Origin: Saprospiraceae bacterium
GTDB taxonomy: Bacteria > Bacteroidota > Bacteroidia > Chitinophagales > Saprospiraceae
DNA length: 33,034 nt
Reading direction: 5' to 3'
Assembly: GCA_028277915.1 (NCBI GenBank)
Contig: JANQFJ010000239.1
Coordinates: 1 to 33,034, forward strand
Shown: in pieces, positions 24,078-32,703 of the stretch
Layout: every line of letters starts with the position of its first letter
How positions within the stretch are numbered: the first letter of the stretch is position 1
Notes under the pieces: model-generated
The model's input: only the letters and a program-made list of their open reading frames with translations
Databases searched by the model: none
Told to the model about the DNA's origin: nothing
Program-made: the position numbers and the translations under genes

Positions 24078-25532
24078 TTAAGGGATTCGATTAAGTGTTT
24101 CTAATAAAAAGTTCCAGAATTTTTGAACGGAACTAATCTGTGTCTTTTCATCAGGCGAATGAGCGCCGAGAATATTTGGCCCAAAGGAAATCATTTCCAT
24201 TTCCGGATAATTGGTACCCAAAATCCCACACTCCAGGCCTGCATGGCAAGCATTGACATCAGGCTCTTCCTGGTACATTTCTCGGTACAGGTCACTCATT
24301 AGTTTTACAATAGTGGCAGTGGGGTTTGGTGTCCAGCCAGGATAAGAACCTTCAAAATTGACATCTGCGCCAATCAGTTCGAAAGCGCTGGCAATTGCCT
24401 CTGCTTCGTCCATTTTTTCCGAATCGACAGAGCTTCTGGTTAGGCATAAAATGGTAAAAGTTCCGTCTTTTATCAAAACTTTTGCAAGGTTGTTTGAGGT
24501 TTGTACCAAATCCTCAATATCAGGGCTCATGCGGTAAATTCCGTTTGGACAAGCGTATATACTTCTAAGTAATTTTTCCTGGAAAGTTTTATTCATTATC
24601 CGGTGAACCGATTCGTTGGCTTCCATTGAGAATTGGATGTTCGGATCTGTGGTATTGTATTCCTGTTTAATCGTGTTTCCGAAAACTTCGGCAAAAGATT
24701 TTAAAGTGTTTTCCTGATCAGAAGGTATTAGAATTATTGCTTCAGATTCCCTGGGAATTGCATTTCTTAATCCTCCTCCATCTATCGAATGAATGGATAA
24801 GTCCATTTTTTTATTCACGCTGTACAAGAAGCGATTCATTAGTTTGTTGGCATTCCCTCTACCAAGATGAATATCCATGCCGGAATGTCCGCCAGTTAGA
24901 CCTTTGATCCTGATTTTATAAGTATTCCATCCTTCACTGGCTTTTTCCTGAGAGTAATTTCCTTTGGCAGTTACATCAATTCCTCCGGCGCAGCCAATGC
25001 AGAGCTCGTTGTCGCCTTCGGTATCGAGATTGAGCAATATTTTTCCATCGAGCAGACCTCCTTTCAATCCTTGCGCTCCTGTCATCCCGGTTTCTTCGTC
25101 AATTGTGAAAAGCGCTTCGAGGGGAGGGTGGGGGGTTGAGGTAGATTCAAGAAGGGACATTATCGCCGCAACACCAATTCCGTTGTCAGCTCCGAGCGTG
25201 GTGCCTTTTGCTTTTACCCAGTCTCCTTCGATGATCATTTGAATACCCTGCGTTTCGAAATCAAATTCCGTTTCAGCATTTTTCTGATGAACCATGTCGA
25301 GATGACTTTGGAGCACAACGGTCGTACGGTTTTCCATCCCCGGAAATGCAGGTTTTTTAATGATTACGTTCCCAACGTCGTCAACAATGGTCTCTAAACC
25401 GAGGTTTTCTCCAAAGTTTTTAATAAATGCAATGACCTTTTCTTCTTTCTTTGAAGCGCGTGGGACTTCATTTAGTTGCGCAAAATTATTCCACAAAGAG
25501 GTAGGTTTCAGTTTTTTGATTTCAGCAGACAT
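24078..25532 (-). CDS. pepD: Aminoacyl-histidine dipeptidase (PepD-type, M20 family)
   Basis: A 484-residue cytosolic M20C metallopeptidase matching beta-Ala-Xaa / Xaa-His dipeptidases (PepD), which hydrolyse dipeptides such as carnosine and other unspecific dipeptides. The metal site shows SHLDMVHQK (His77, Asp79), GADNGIG (bridging Asp116) and DEETGMTGAQGL (catalytic and metal Glu146/147). The GLTGGHSGMDIHLGRGNAN segment leads into the dimerisation lid, and HAGLECGIL and GPNILGAHSPDE finish the domain; both are strong family hallmarks. No signal peptide. The length is normal for the family. A TATATTTG box lies 22 bases before the ATG, consistent with its own promoter. Confidence 0.94.
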   Translation of the reverse strand: MSAEIKKLKPTSLWNNFAQLNEVPRASKKEEKVIAFIKNFGENLGLETIVDDVGNVIIKKPAFPGMENRTTVVLQSHLDMVHQKNAETEFDFETQGIQMIIEGDWVKAKGTTLGADNGIGVAAIMSLLESTSTPHPPLEALFTIDEETGMTGAQGLKGGLLDGKILLNLDTEGDNELCIGCAGGIDVTAKGNYSQEKASEGWNTYKIRIKGLTGGHSGMDIHLGRGNANKLMNRFLYSVNKKMDLSIHSIDGGGLRNAIPRESEAIILIPSDQENTLKSFAEVFGNTIKQEYNTTDPNIQFSMEANESVHRIMNKTFQEKLLRSIYACPNGIYRMSPDIEDLVQTSNNLAKVLIKDGTFTILCLTRSSVDSEKMDEAEAIASAFELIGADVNFEGSYPGWTPNPTATIVKLMSDLYREMYQEEPDVNACHAGLECGILGTNYPEMEMISFGPNILGAHSPDEKTQISSVQKFWNFLLETLNRIP

Positions 25533-25554
25533 AGTTTTTATTTTGAATGAGATT

Positions 25555-25562
25555 CAAATATA
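25555..25562 (-). promoter_or_regulatory. Candidate -7 box (TATATTTG) for the PepD gene
   Basis: On the minus strand TATATTTG matches TAnnTTTG and lies 22 bases before the PepD start codon. No clear TTTG is found at the usual distance upstream, so this is only a half-supported promoter. Confidence 0.35.
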
Positions 25563-25593
25563 AAACTTAGTAGGAAAATTTTATTGATTGAAA

Positions 25594-26352
25594 CTAATTT
25601 GCTCGTAGATTTTCAACTATTTTTTCAATATTTTTTTCTTCAAAAAAGCCAATGATCTTTAAAATAAAATTTAAAATTTTTCCGGGTGGGTTTTGGATCC
25701 TGTGATTGAGTTTGGCGATTTGATCATCAAATGCTTCGATGGCTTTTAGTTTGTCTTCTTCGTCCAATACTGATAAAGTCGTTGCTACATTCCAGGCAAA
25801 TTGTCTCGCTTTTTTGATGCTGAAATTGGCAATTTTTTCATCAGATTTGCCACCAATCCAATCCAGTAAAAACAAAAGATTTGAGACCCGGCTCACGCGT
25901 GATTGCATTTCGTTGGTCAGATTTGCAAGGATTTCGTTCACCTTCATAAAATCATTTTTTAAATCTTTAATATCCTGCCCTTGAGCGATTTCTGCAGCAG
26001 CGATACCCAAATCAAAATTGATATGAGCGCTCATGCCCATGACCAGATGTTGTAAAATAGTGAGTTTTTTAAACCTGGCATCAAATGGAACTTGCCAGGA
26101 AGCAGTTGGATTTTTACCATTTTTAAATCGCTGATAGGCATCCAAATAACGATTGGCAAAAACTACATCCAGCCTTTCCATCCTTTCGTTATCTTCAAAT
26201 TTTTCGGCAAGGATTTCCTGTTTTATTTGGGCTGTGGTTCTTCGATAAACATAGGCGAAAATTGAAAGATAATCTCCGTCTTCAATGGATTTCGCAATTA
26301 TCTTATCCAGTTCAATTAAAACTTCATAAATATTATTGGGAGGATTGGTCAT
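25594..26352 (-). CDS. DUF5995-family protein
   Basis: A 252-residue, mainly helical soluble protein without a signal peptide. The sequence FAYVYRRTTAQIKQEIL, RLDVVFANRYLDAYQRF, the SWQVPF stretch and HLVMGMSAHINFDLGIA fit the DUF5995 family, which is widespread and uncharacterised. The conserved His and Asp residues in the AHINFDLG motif (about residue 114) could bind a metal, but this is only a suggestion. The gene lies between the PepD gene and a small Cys/Lys-rich ORF, all on the minus strand. An imperfect inverted repeat (26373-26397) sits 20 bases upstream of its ATG. Confidence 0.75.
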   Translation of the reverse strand: MTNPPNNIYEVLIELDKIIAKSIEDGDYLSIFAYVYRRTTAQIKQEILAEKFEDNERMERLDVVFANRYLDAYQRFKNGKNPTASWQVPFDARFKKLTILQHLVMGMSAHINFDLGIAAAEIAQGQDIKDLKNDFMKVNEILANLTNEMQSRVSRVSNLLFLLDWIGGKSDEKIANFSIKKARQFAWNVATTLSVLDEEDKLKAIEAFDDQIAKLNHRIQNPPGKILNFILKIIGFFEEKNIEKIVENLRAN

Positions 26353-26372
26353 TTCAAGCTATTTGATAAATA

Positions 26373-26397
26373 ACACATCTTAAATGATTAAATGTGT
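26373..26397. promoter_or_regulatory. Imperfect inverted repeat upstream of the DUF5995 gene
   Basis: ACACATCTTAA (26373-26383) and TTAAATGTGT (26388-26397) pair as ten bases with a single bulged C around a four-base loop. It is 20 bases upstream of the DUF5995 ATG. It could be an operator or the end hairpin of the preceding small gene; there is no T-run on the minus strand, so an operator is somewhat more likely. Confidence 0.25.
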
Positions 26398-26515
26398 CAA
26401 TCTACTGAAAATGGATTAGATACTTGACTCTTAAATATAGAGAATGTTGGCTGATTTATCTAGAAGGAATGGAAAGCGAGTTTAAAATTTAATATTGAGT
26501 TAACATTGAGATTAG

Positions 26516-26671
26516 CTATCTTGGACAACGGCCACAGCGTTTGCCTTTTTTATATTTTTTGCAACATTTTTTCTTTAGCTTTTTTCCCTGGATGACAGGA
26601 AGTGCAAAAGGCAAACGAATTTTTTTGTCAGGAGCGATATCAAGATTTGTGTTCAAGCTAAAGGTGCTCAT
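26516..26671 (-). CDS. 51-residue Cys/Lys-rich small protein
   Basis: A short ORF of 51 codons, ATG complement at 26669-26671 and TAG complement at 26516-26518. The N-terminal half, MSTFSLNTNLDIAPDKKIRL, is soluble and neutral. The C-terminal half is strongly basic with four Cys: a CC pair at 36-37 (KKKCCKKYKKGKRC) and Cys46 and Cys49 in CGRCP. The Cys spacing suggests a small metal site; the lysines suggest nucleic-acid or phospholipid contact. I recall similar short KKCCKKYKKGKRC tails in unannotated Bacteroidota proteins, but no function. A near-perfect promoter lies just upstream (-7 box 23 bases before the ATG), which supports it as a real gene. It lies between the yebC-type gene and the DUF5995 gene. 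Confidence 0.65.
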   Translation of the reverse strand: MSTFSLNTNLDIAPDKKIRLPFALPVIQGKKLKKKCCKKYKKGKRCGRCPR

Positions 26672-26694
26672 TATCCATTTTTTGATTTGCTGAC

Positions 26695-26726
26695 CAAAGA
26701 TAGTTTTTATTTAGATTAATTCCAAA
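26695..26726 (-). promoter_or_regulatory. Bacteroidota-type promoter for the 51-residue ORF
   Basis: On the minus strand TTTG (26723-26726) is followed after 20 bases by TATCTTTG (26695-26702), an exact match to the -33 TTTG / -7 TAnnTTTG pattern. The -7 box is 23 bases from the ATG of the small ORF, a normal leader length in these bacteria. Confidence 0.55.
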
Positions 26727-26805
26727 CAGTGATGGTTTTTAGTTCATGGATCATGGTTAAAATTGGTGCCTCTTCCTTCTTCTGTCGTCCTCTTTTTTAA
26801 GCTAA

Positions 26806-27513
26806 TTATTCCATGGAATGAAAAACGTTTTGCACGTCATCGTCTTCTTCAATTTTTTCTAAAAGCTTTTCAACTTCCTCACGATCAGCACCATTGAGGC
26901 TTTTGGTGGTATTCGGTATTCGTTCAAAACCAGATGACAAAATTTCTATATCATTTCCTTCAAGGTAAGATTGCAGGGCTCCAAAATTTTCAAATGATCC
27001 ATAGATCATGATTCCATCTTCGTCATCGAACACTTCTTCGGCACCAAAATCAATTAATTCCAATTCGAGTTCTTCAATATCAATTCCTTCTTTATTGATT
27101 TTAAATTGACAATTGTGGTCAAACATAAAAGCTACTGAACCTGAAGTTCCCAAATTTCCGTTGCATTTATTGAAATAACTCCTAATATTGGCGACTGTCC
27201 GATTGTTGTTGTCTGTGGCGGTTTCGATAATTATCGCGATCCCATGAGGACCATAGCCTTCGAACAATACTTCTTTATAATCGCTGGTATCTTTATCTGT
27301 TGCTTTTTTTATTGCCCGTTCTACATTCTCTTTGGGCATATTGACGGCTCTGGCATTTTGCATGACAGCACGAAGGCGTGAATTGGTATCGGGATCAGGG
27401 CCTCCTTCTCTGATTGCGATGACGATATCTTTTCCGATTCGGCTAAATGTTTTGGCCATTTTTGACCAACGCGCCATTTTTCGTGCTTTTCGGTATTCAA
27501 ATGCTCTACCCAT
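26806..27513 (-). CDS. yebC: YebC/PmpR (TACO1)-family protein
   Basis: A 235-residue cytosolic protein of the YebC/TACO1 family. The opening MGRAFEYRKARKMARWSKMA followed by KTFSRIGKDIVIAIREGGPD, then SRLRAVMQNARAVNMPKENVERAI and FEGYGPHGIAIIIETATDNNNRT, are diagnostic. Family members have been described as DNA-binding regulators (PmpR) and as ribosome-associated factors that help translate proline-rich or difficult stretches; this protein belongs to the MGRAFEYRK subgroup common in Bacteroidota. The C-terminal acidic domain (about 130-235) includes IDFGAEEVFDDEDG and ends in DDVQNVFHSME. Length is normal. A TACTTTTG box lies about 31 bases upstream of the start. Regulatory target or translational role here is not visible. 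Confidence 0.95.
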   Translation of the reverse strand: MGRAFEYRKARKMARWSKMAKTFSRIGKDIVIAIREGGPDPDTNSRLRAVMQNARAVNMPKENVERAIKKATDKDTSDYKEVLFEGYGPHGIAIIIETATDNNNRTVANIRSYFNKCNGNLGTSGSVAFMFDHNCQFKINKEGIDIEELELELIDFGAEEVFDDEDGIMIYGSFENFGALQSYLEGNDIEILSSGFERIPNTTKSLNGADREEVEKLLEKIEEDDDVQNVFHSME

Positions 27514-27544
27514 ATTTGCTGAGTTTTTTATTAATAAAGTAGTT

Positions 27545-27552
27545 CAAAAGTA
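27545..27552 (-). promoter_or_regulatory. Candidate -7 box (TACTTTTG) for the yebC-type gene
   Basis: TACTTTTG on the minus strand matches TAnnTTTG and ends 31 bases before the ATG. A TTTC, one mismatch from the -33 TTTG, is found about 20 bases upstream. Confidence 0.4.
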
Positions 27553-27687
27553 CGTTAATTCGGGCTTTTTATGAAAATGGAATTTTGAAATATTTTACTG
27601 AAAATAAAGTAAGAAGTTTCATTGAAATAGTATTGAAAAATTGGCTTTTTGAGATAACTTCCTCCGAAACTGATGCCCAAAAAGAAA

Positions 27688-27715
27688 GGGCAAAACTGTG
27701 TTTTAAGCTTTGCCC
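27688..27715 (-). terminator. Terminator after the SprB-repeat gene
   Basis: GGGCAAA and TTTGCCC form a 7-bp stem around a 14-base loop, 23 bases after the stop of the SprB-repeat gene. On the minus strand it is followed by TTTCTTTTT, as in an intrinsic terminator. Confidence 0.5.
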
Positions 27716-27738
27716 AGGAGTGATTTCAATGATTTAAA

Positions 27739-30700
27739 TCAATCGTGTAGTACAATTCTTTTTATAAGAAAATCATCTCCAATATTTATTTTTAAAGTAT
27801 AGACACCTTTAGCATAAGTATCCAGATTGAATTGAATTTTTTGGTTAAAAACATTCGGTTTTTGTTGTTCTAGAATCTTTTTGCCAGTGAAATCAAATAT
27901 TTCGAATTCAACAAACTGATAATCTATTAAATCAAATTCAATTTGGAATAATCCGCTTGATGGATTAGGAAATACGCGAATGGAATTTTTCAGATCATGA
28001 TCCACTATACCGACGATATTGTCCACGATGATTTCTTCAATGGCAACCAAACATCCATTAGCATCTATAACTTCCAAAGTATAATTGCCAGCAGCCAAAC
28101 CAGTGGGATCTTCTTCATTTGAAATTGTTGAACCATCCAACATCCAGTTGTAAGAATATGGCTCGGTTCCACCCTCTACAGTTACATTTACAAAACCATC
28201 GTTTTGGGTATTCATTTCGTTACCTATTTCATCAATTGTAATTATGAGTTCATTAGGTTCCCCAATTTCAAATGAGGTGAGCGTAGAACAACCATTTGCA
28301 TCTGTAACCGTAATCGTGTAATTACCGCTACAAAGCATATCTGTTGATCCGGAAAATATGTAAGGTGGGGTTCCACCACTCCCATTTATAGTTACGAATC
28401 CATCGCATTCTCCAAAACAGGAAGCATCTTCAGGGAATGCTGTTAGTAAGAGTTCTGATGGCCCTTTGACTAAAATAGATACATTTATTGTACAACCATT
28501 TGAATCAGAAATTACTACATTATAATTTCCACCACACAAATTGGTAGGATCTTCAATGCCATCTAATGTGTCATCATCCCAATCATAATTATATGGTGGA
28601 ATGCCACCGGTCACAGTCAAATCAATAGCTCCATCACAGGATTCATGACATAAAGGTGCAATGACTTCATGAACAATTGAAATTGCCGAAGGGGTAGTAA
28701 TCGTAGGAATACCCACTTTTATGCAGCCATTAGCATCAGTTACAGTTACCTCATAAAAATCAACACAAAGACTATCAATATCTTCAGTAGTTTCGCCATT
28801 ATTCCAAAGATAGGAATATGGAGGATTTCCTCCTTCCACGGTAAGATCAATAAACCCTGTACAATCATCAAAACAATCTATTCCTAGCAATTCTGCATTC
28901 AAATCTATTTCGACTTCTTCAATAGTTGTTGAAATAGTTTTTGAACAACCATTAGCATCCGTAACCGTAACCAAATAATCATCTGCACAAAGGTCAACAG
29001 GGTCTTCAACAGTGGCTCCATTTGACCAATCATAATCGAAAGGAGCTTCACCGCCCAAAACAGTCAGGTCAATGGATCCATTGCATTCGTCTATACATGT
29101 AAAATCAACGTTTGATATTTCAAGATCCAGATTGCACCCAGAAGTACTTATATTCACGCAGCCTTCAATTGTACATCCGTTGAAATCCGTCACTGTAACA
29201 CAATAGGTGCCTGGAGAAAGGTTTGTTGCTGTGACTTGTGTTTGAATTGGATCAGTATCCCATAAATAGAAATAACAACAGGTTCCTCCAGATACTTCAG
29301 CAGTTGCAGTTCCGTCACTGGCGCCCATTGCTGTTTCATCAGTGGATGACATGGACAATTCAAGCGGAATTGGTTCGGTAACTGTAACCTCAATTGTGAT
29401 TTCACAACCGTCTGCATCAGAAATGGTCACCGTATAAACACTTGCTGAAAGGTCACTTTCAGTTGATTCAATTCCACCACTTGACCATTCGTAAGCATAT
29501 GGTGCAGTTCCACCTGTTACAGTGACAACTGCTGATCCATCATTACCACCATTGCAGCTTACATTTGAAACAGAAACAACCCCTTCTAAATTACAACCAC
29601 CTGAATTGACAGTTACACAACCGGTAATTGTGCAGTCGTTGAGATCTGAGACAGTAACGCAATAGGTTCCCGGGGATAGATTTTCGATTGTTGAAGTGTT
29701 TGAATTATTAGGGTCATCCCATGTATATAAATAGTCAGATATTCCTCCTGAAACATTTGCAGTTGCAGTTCCATCACTGGCGCCATTGGATGATTCGTCT
29801 GTACTGGTCATTTCCAACTCCAAAGCAGGAGGCCCTGAAATCGTGAAATTAACAATGACCTCACAGTCACTTGCATCCGAAACCGTAACCGAGTAGGAGC
29901 CAATCGAAAGGTCGGATTCAGTTTGTTCGTTTCCACCGCTTGACCAATTATAAGAATATGGCTCGGTTCCACCGTTTGGAAAGGCTTCCGCCGAAGCATC
30001 ATTGCTATCAATGCAACTTACTTCAGTAGTGCTTACAGAAGCTGTAAGATCGCAATTGCCTTCGTTGACAGTAACACATCCGGAAATTGTACATCCATTT
30101 TCATCAGTTACAATTACACAATAAGTACCCGGTGCCAAGTTAGTTGCTGTAGCAGTGGTTTGGTTAGCATTGTCGTCCCATAAATAAGTATAAAGTGGCG
30201 TTCCACCTGAGGCATCAGCTGTTGCTGTTCCATCATTTGCACCAGGAGCTGATTCGTTGGTTGAGGACAATTGCAACTCTAAAGCCGGAGGTTCCTCAAT
30301 GGTCACATCAATGGTTGTTGTACATTCGTTGGCATCTGTTATCGTAACGGTGAAAGTACCCGCACACATATCTTGTGGATTTGGGCCATTGTAAGGACCA
30401 TCCCAATCGTATTCATAAGGAGGAGTTCCTCCATCAACAGATATATTTGCAGTCCCATCACAATCTCCATTGCAAGTCACATCCGTAACCGAAGAAGTTG
30501 CAGTCAAAGGAGCAGGTTCAGTGACAGTATAAGTTGCAGTTGCTGAACAGCCATTGTCATCTGTAACTATAACTGTAAAATCTCCGGCACAAAGATCATT
30601 AATGTCCTCGGTATTTTGGTTTGGATCAGTATCCCATTCATAGGTATAAGGGCTGGTTCCACCACTCACGGAAAGATCAATGCTGCCATCACAACTTCCA

Positions 30701-32703
30701 TAACACAATGCATCGTTAATAGTTGCTGAAATAGAGATTTCAGAAGGTTCGCCAACTGTGAAGGAAGCCGAACTTTCACAGCCATTGTCATCAGTAATGG
30801 TAACAGAATAAGTACCGGTGCAAAGATCACTGATATCTTCTGTGTCGTCTGTTGTATCCCATTCATAGGTATAAGGACTGGTTCCGCCACTCACGGAAAG
30901 ATCAATGCTACCATCGCAACTTCCATTGCATAATGCATCGGTGATAGTTGCAGATGATGTGATTTCACTTGGTTCGGTTATCGTTTCTGATAAAGTAGCA
31001 GTACAACCATTTCCATCCGTTACGGTTACATAGTAATCGCCTGGACAAAGCTCATCAATATCTTCAATAGTATTGGCATAACCATTAGGGCCAGACCATT
31101 CAAAAGTATAATTTCCTACCCCTCCACTTGTAGTTAAATCAATGCTTCCGTCACAGTTGCCAAAACAACTAATGTCAGTGACAGAAGCACTTAAAGTTAT
31201 CTGGGTCGGCTCTGTAATATCTATGCATGTGTTTTCAGTACAATCGTTAGCGTCGGTAACTGTTACACAATAGTTTCCGGCAGTTAGATTAGTTGGGTCT
31301 TCCATTCCATCCAATGTATCGTCATTCCAGTCATAGTCAAAAGGAGCTTCACCACCTGTAACAGTCAGATTGATGCTTCCATCATTTCCGCCATTGCAAG
31401 TCACATCATTTCCAGCTATAAAAAGTGTTATTTCTTCAATTTCTATAACAACAACATCGTCTGAAGCAGTACATCCATTGACCTGATTAGTAACGGTCAA
31501 AGTGTAAGTGCCCGGAGCATTAATAGTGGGATTCAACGTTGTATGACCTGAAACTATATTTCCGTCAAATGTAGTCCACAAATAAGTAAAATCCTGTCCA
31601 ACAGAAGATCCTGAGCCATCCAGTACTAACAGCTGGGTGTTACAATCCAGCTGTCCGTCAGAGCCAGCATTTGCAACAGGGGGGGCAGTGTCTTCGGTTA
31701 TTGTGACCATTGCTACGTCAATACACAAATTAGCATCAGTGACAGAAACATTGAATTCTCCCGGGTTTGTAAAAAATTCTGTCGGATTGGTTCCACCTGA
31801 TGACCAATTATAGTTATATGGGGGAGTTCCTCCTGATCCTGATGCTGTAGCCGAGCCTGATGGATTGTTACAATCAATATTCGTTTGACTGATTATCGAA
31901 GCTACAAGAAAAGGTGGTTCTGTAATCGTGACCATAGTCATGGCAGTAGCATTTAAATTATCTGTTACGGTGACATCATATACTCCAGCGGTCAGATTGG
32001 AAGCAGTAGCTGTGGTTGAACTGTTGGACCATAGATAATCATATGGAGGAGATCCACCTGTTGCATTAGCAGTAGCAGAACCGTCATTTCCGCCGTTACA
32101 ACTTACATTTTGAGAAGAGACGATTTCTACTTCAAGTGGATCACCATTGTCCATCATTGTTCCAGTAACATTGGTGGTAACAATTAGATCATCATCATTA
32201 CCGTTGTTGCCACTGGCAATGTTTCCGGCGGCATACATAGTAATCATTTCACTTGAAGGCCCAGCTGGAGAGGTCCATGTAAAATCCCATGTGACCTCGT
32301 TTGAGCCAGGAAAGTTAATCGAAGGATTATGTTCAACATATTCTCTGCCTCCACTAGTCTGAGTTGTTGGATTCGATCCAGAGACTGTGAGATTGCCAAT
32401 ATTATCATTATTGCTGTCAAGGACTACTGCCTGAAAGCCGCCAAGAAATGCCAACCCATTTGGGTTGGTTACTCTTACCGTAATTGAATAATCAGTATTT
32501 GGGCTGATGTCGTTTGGCCAATTTTCAATAATGACCTCTCCGTCATAGCCATTCGGGTTTCCGGGATCATGACAATCGGTGCAAAGCCCATCTCCAGGAG
32601 CTCCTGTTCTGCCATTTGGTGGATTATTGGAGTTGCCAAGAAATAGGAAAAGAATAAGTAGAAGAAAAAATGTAGTGTAAACTGGTGTAAATTTCGATTT
32701 CAT
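27739..32703 (-). CDS. Giant SprB-repeat T9SS protein with N-terminal choice-of-anchor V (Reeler-like) domain
   Basis: A 1654-residue secreted protein. Signal peptide (about 1-24), then a choice-of-anchor V domain related to Reeler (about 27-185) that carries CTDCH, a c-type heme motif, at Cys41-Cys44-His45. From about 190 to 1570 there are about seventeen SprB-like units of about 75 residues (CNGxxDGSI..VTGGxxPYxYxW..LxxGxYxVTVTDxNGC) and one PKD-like unit (about 330-415, ANAGSDGQLDC). A T9SS type A sorting domain closes the protein (RVFPNPSSG, FDFTGKKILEQQ, KGVYTLKINIG, IKRIVLHD). SprB-like repeats are found in cell-surface adhesins, including the gliding adhesin SprB of Flavobacterium; here adhesion or matrix binding is the likely role. 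Three neighbouring unit pairs repeat with an exact 459-bp period. Confidence 0.94.
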   Translation of the reverse strand: MKSKFTPVYTTFFLLLILFLFLGNSNNPPNGRTGAPGDGLCTDCHDPGNPNGYDGEVIIENWPNDISPNTDYSITVRVTNPNGLAFLGGFQAVVLDSNNDNIGNLTVSGSNPTTQTSGGREYVEHNPSINFPGSNEVTWDFTWTSPAGPSSEMITMYAAGNIASGNNGNDDDLIVTTNVTGTMMDNGDPLEVEIVSSQNVSCNGGNDGSATANATGGSPPYDYLWSNSSTTATASNLTAGVYDVTVTDNLNATAMTMVTITEPPFLVASIISQTNIDCNNPSGSATASGSGGTPPYNYNWSSGGTNPTEFFTNPGEFNVSVTDANLCIDVAMVTITEDTAPPVANAGSDGQLDCNTQLLVLDGSGSSVGQDFTYLWTTFDGNIVSGHTTLNPTINAPGTYTLTVTNQVNGCTASDDVVVIEIEEITLFIAGNDVTCNGGNDGSINLTVTGGEAPFDYDWNDDTLDGMEDPTNLTAGNYCVTVTDANDCTENTCIDITEPTQITLSASVTDISCFGNCDGSIDLTTSGGVGNYTFEWSGPNGYANTIEDIDELCPGDYYVTVTDGNGCTATLSETITEPSEITSSATITDALCNGSCDGSIDLSVSGGTSPYTYEWDTTDDTEDISDLCTGTYSVTITDDNGCESSASFTVGEPSEISISATINDALCYGSCDGSIDLSVSGGTSPYTYEWDTDPNQNTEDINDLCAGDFTVIVTDDNGCSATATYTVTEPAPLTATSSVTDVTCNGDCDGTANISVDGGTPPYEYDWDGPYNGPNPQDMCAGTFTVTITDANECTTTIDVTIEEPPALELQLSSTNESAPGANDGTATADASGGTPLYTYLWDDNANQTTATATNLAPGTYCVIVTDENGCTISGCVTVNEGNCDLTASVSTTEVSCIDSNDASAEAFPNGGTEPYSYNWSSGGNEQTESDLSIGSYSVTVSDASDCEVIVNFTISGPPALELEMTSTDESSNGASDGTATANVSGGISDYLYTWDDPNNSNTSTIENLSPGTYCVTVSDLNDCTITGCVTVNSGGCNLEGVVSVSNVSCNGGNDGSAVVTVTGGTAPYAYEWSSGGIESTESDLSASVYTVTISDADGCEITIEVTVTEPIPLELSMSSTDETAMGASDGTATAEVSGGTCCYFYLWDTDPIQTQVTATNLSPGTYCVTVTDFNGCTIEGCVNISTSGCNLDLEISNVDFTCIDECNGSIDLTVLGGEAPFDYDWSNGATVEDPVDLCADDYLVTVTDANGCSKTISTTIEEVEIDLNAELLGIDCFDDCTGFIDLTVEGGNPPYSYLWNNGETTEDIDSLCVDFYEVTVTDANGCIKVGIPTITTPSAISIVHEVIAPLCHESCDGAIDLTVTGGIPPYNYDWDDDTLDGIEDPTNLCGGNYNVVISDSNGCTINVSILVKGPSELLLTAFPEDASCFGECDGFVTINGSGGTPPYIFSGSTDMLCSGNYTITVTDANGCSTLTSFEIGEPNELIITIDEIGNEMNTQNDGFVNVTVEGGTEPYSYNWMLDGSTISNEEDPTGLAAGNYTLEVIDANGCLVAIEEIIVDNIVGIVDHDLKNSIRVFPNPSSGLFQIEFDLIDYQFVEFEIFDFTGKKILEQQKPNVFNQKIQFNLDTYAKGVYTLKINIGDDFLIKRIVLHD
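28912..30288 (-). repeat. Three tandem copies of a 459-bp (153-residue) two-unit module
   Basis: Within the SprB-repeat gene, the motif PALELQL, PALELEM and IPLELSM begins at 30288, 29829 and 29370: exactly 459 bases apart each time. Each module is a unit lacking the first Cys (STxESxxGAxDGTATA, ending YCV..NGCTIxGCV) followed by a unit with NCDL/GCNL and a later Cys. This higher-order repeat sits on top of the 75-residue SprB repeat. Confidence 0.8.
30631..30940 (-). repeat. Near-identical adjacent SprB units, 225-bp period
   Basis: A stretch of about 76 bases beginning with CCCATTCATAGGTATAAGG occurs at 30633 and again at 30858, 225 bases (75 codons) apart, with seven differences by eye. 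It encodes the CDGSIDLSVSGGTSPYTYEW core of two neighbouring units, suggesting a recent duplication or gene conversion. Confidence 0.7.

Noticed and set aside
27739..32703. Regular repeats as a CRISPR array or minisatellite
   Set aside because: The frame is open for 1654 codons, periods are multiples of three and the repeats are protein-level SprB units with divergent codons.
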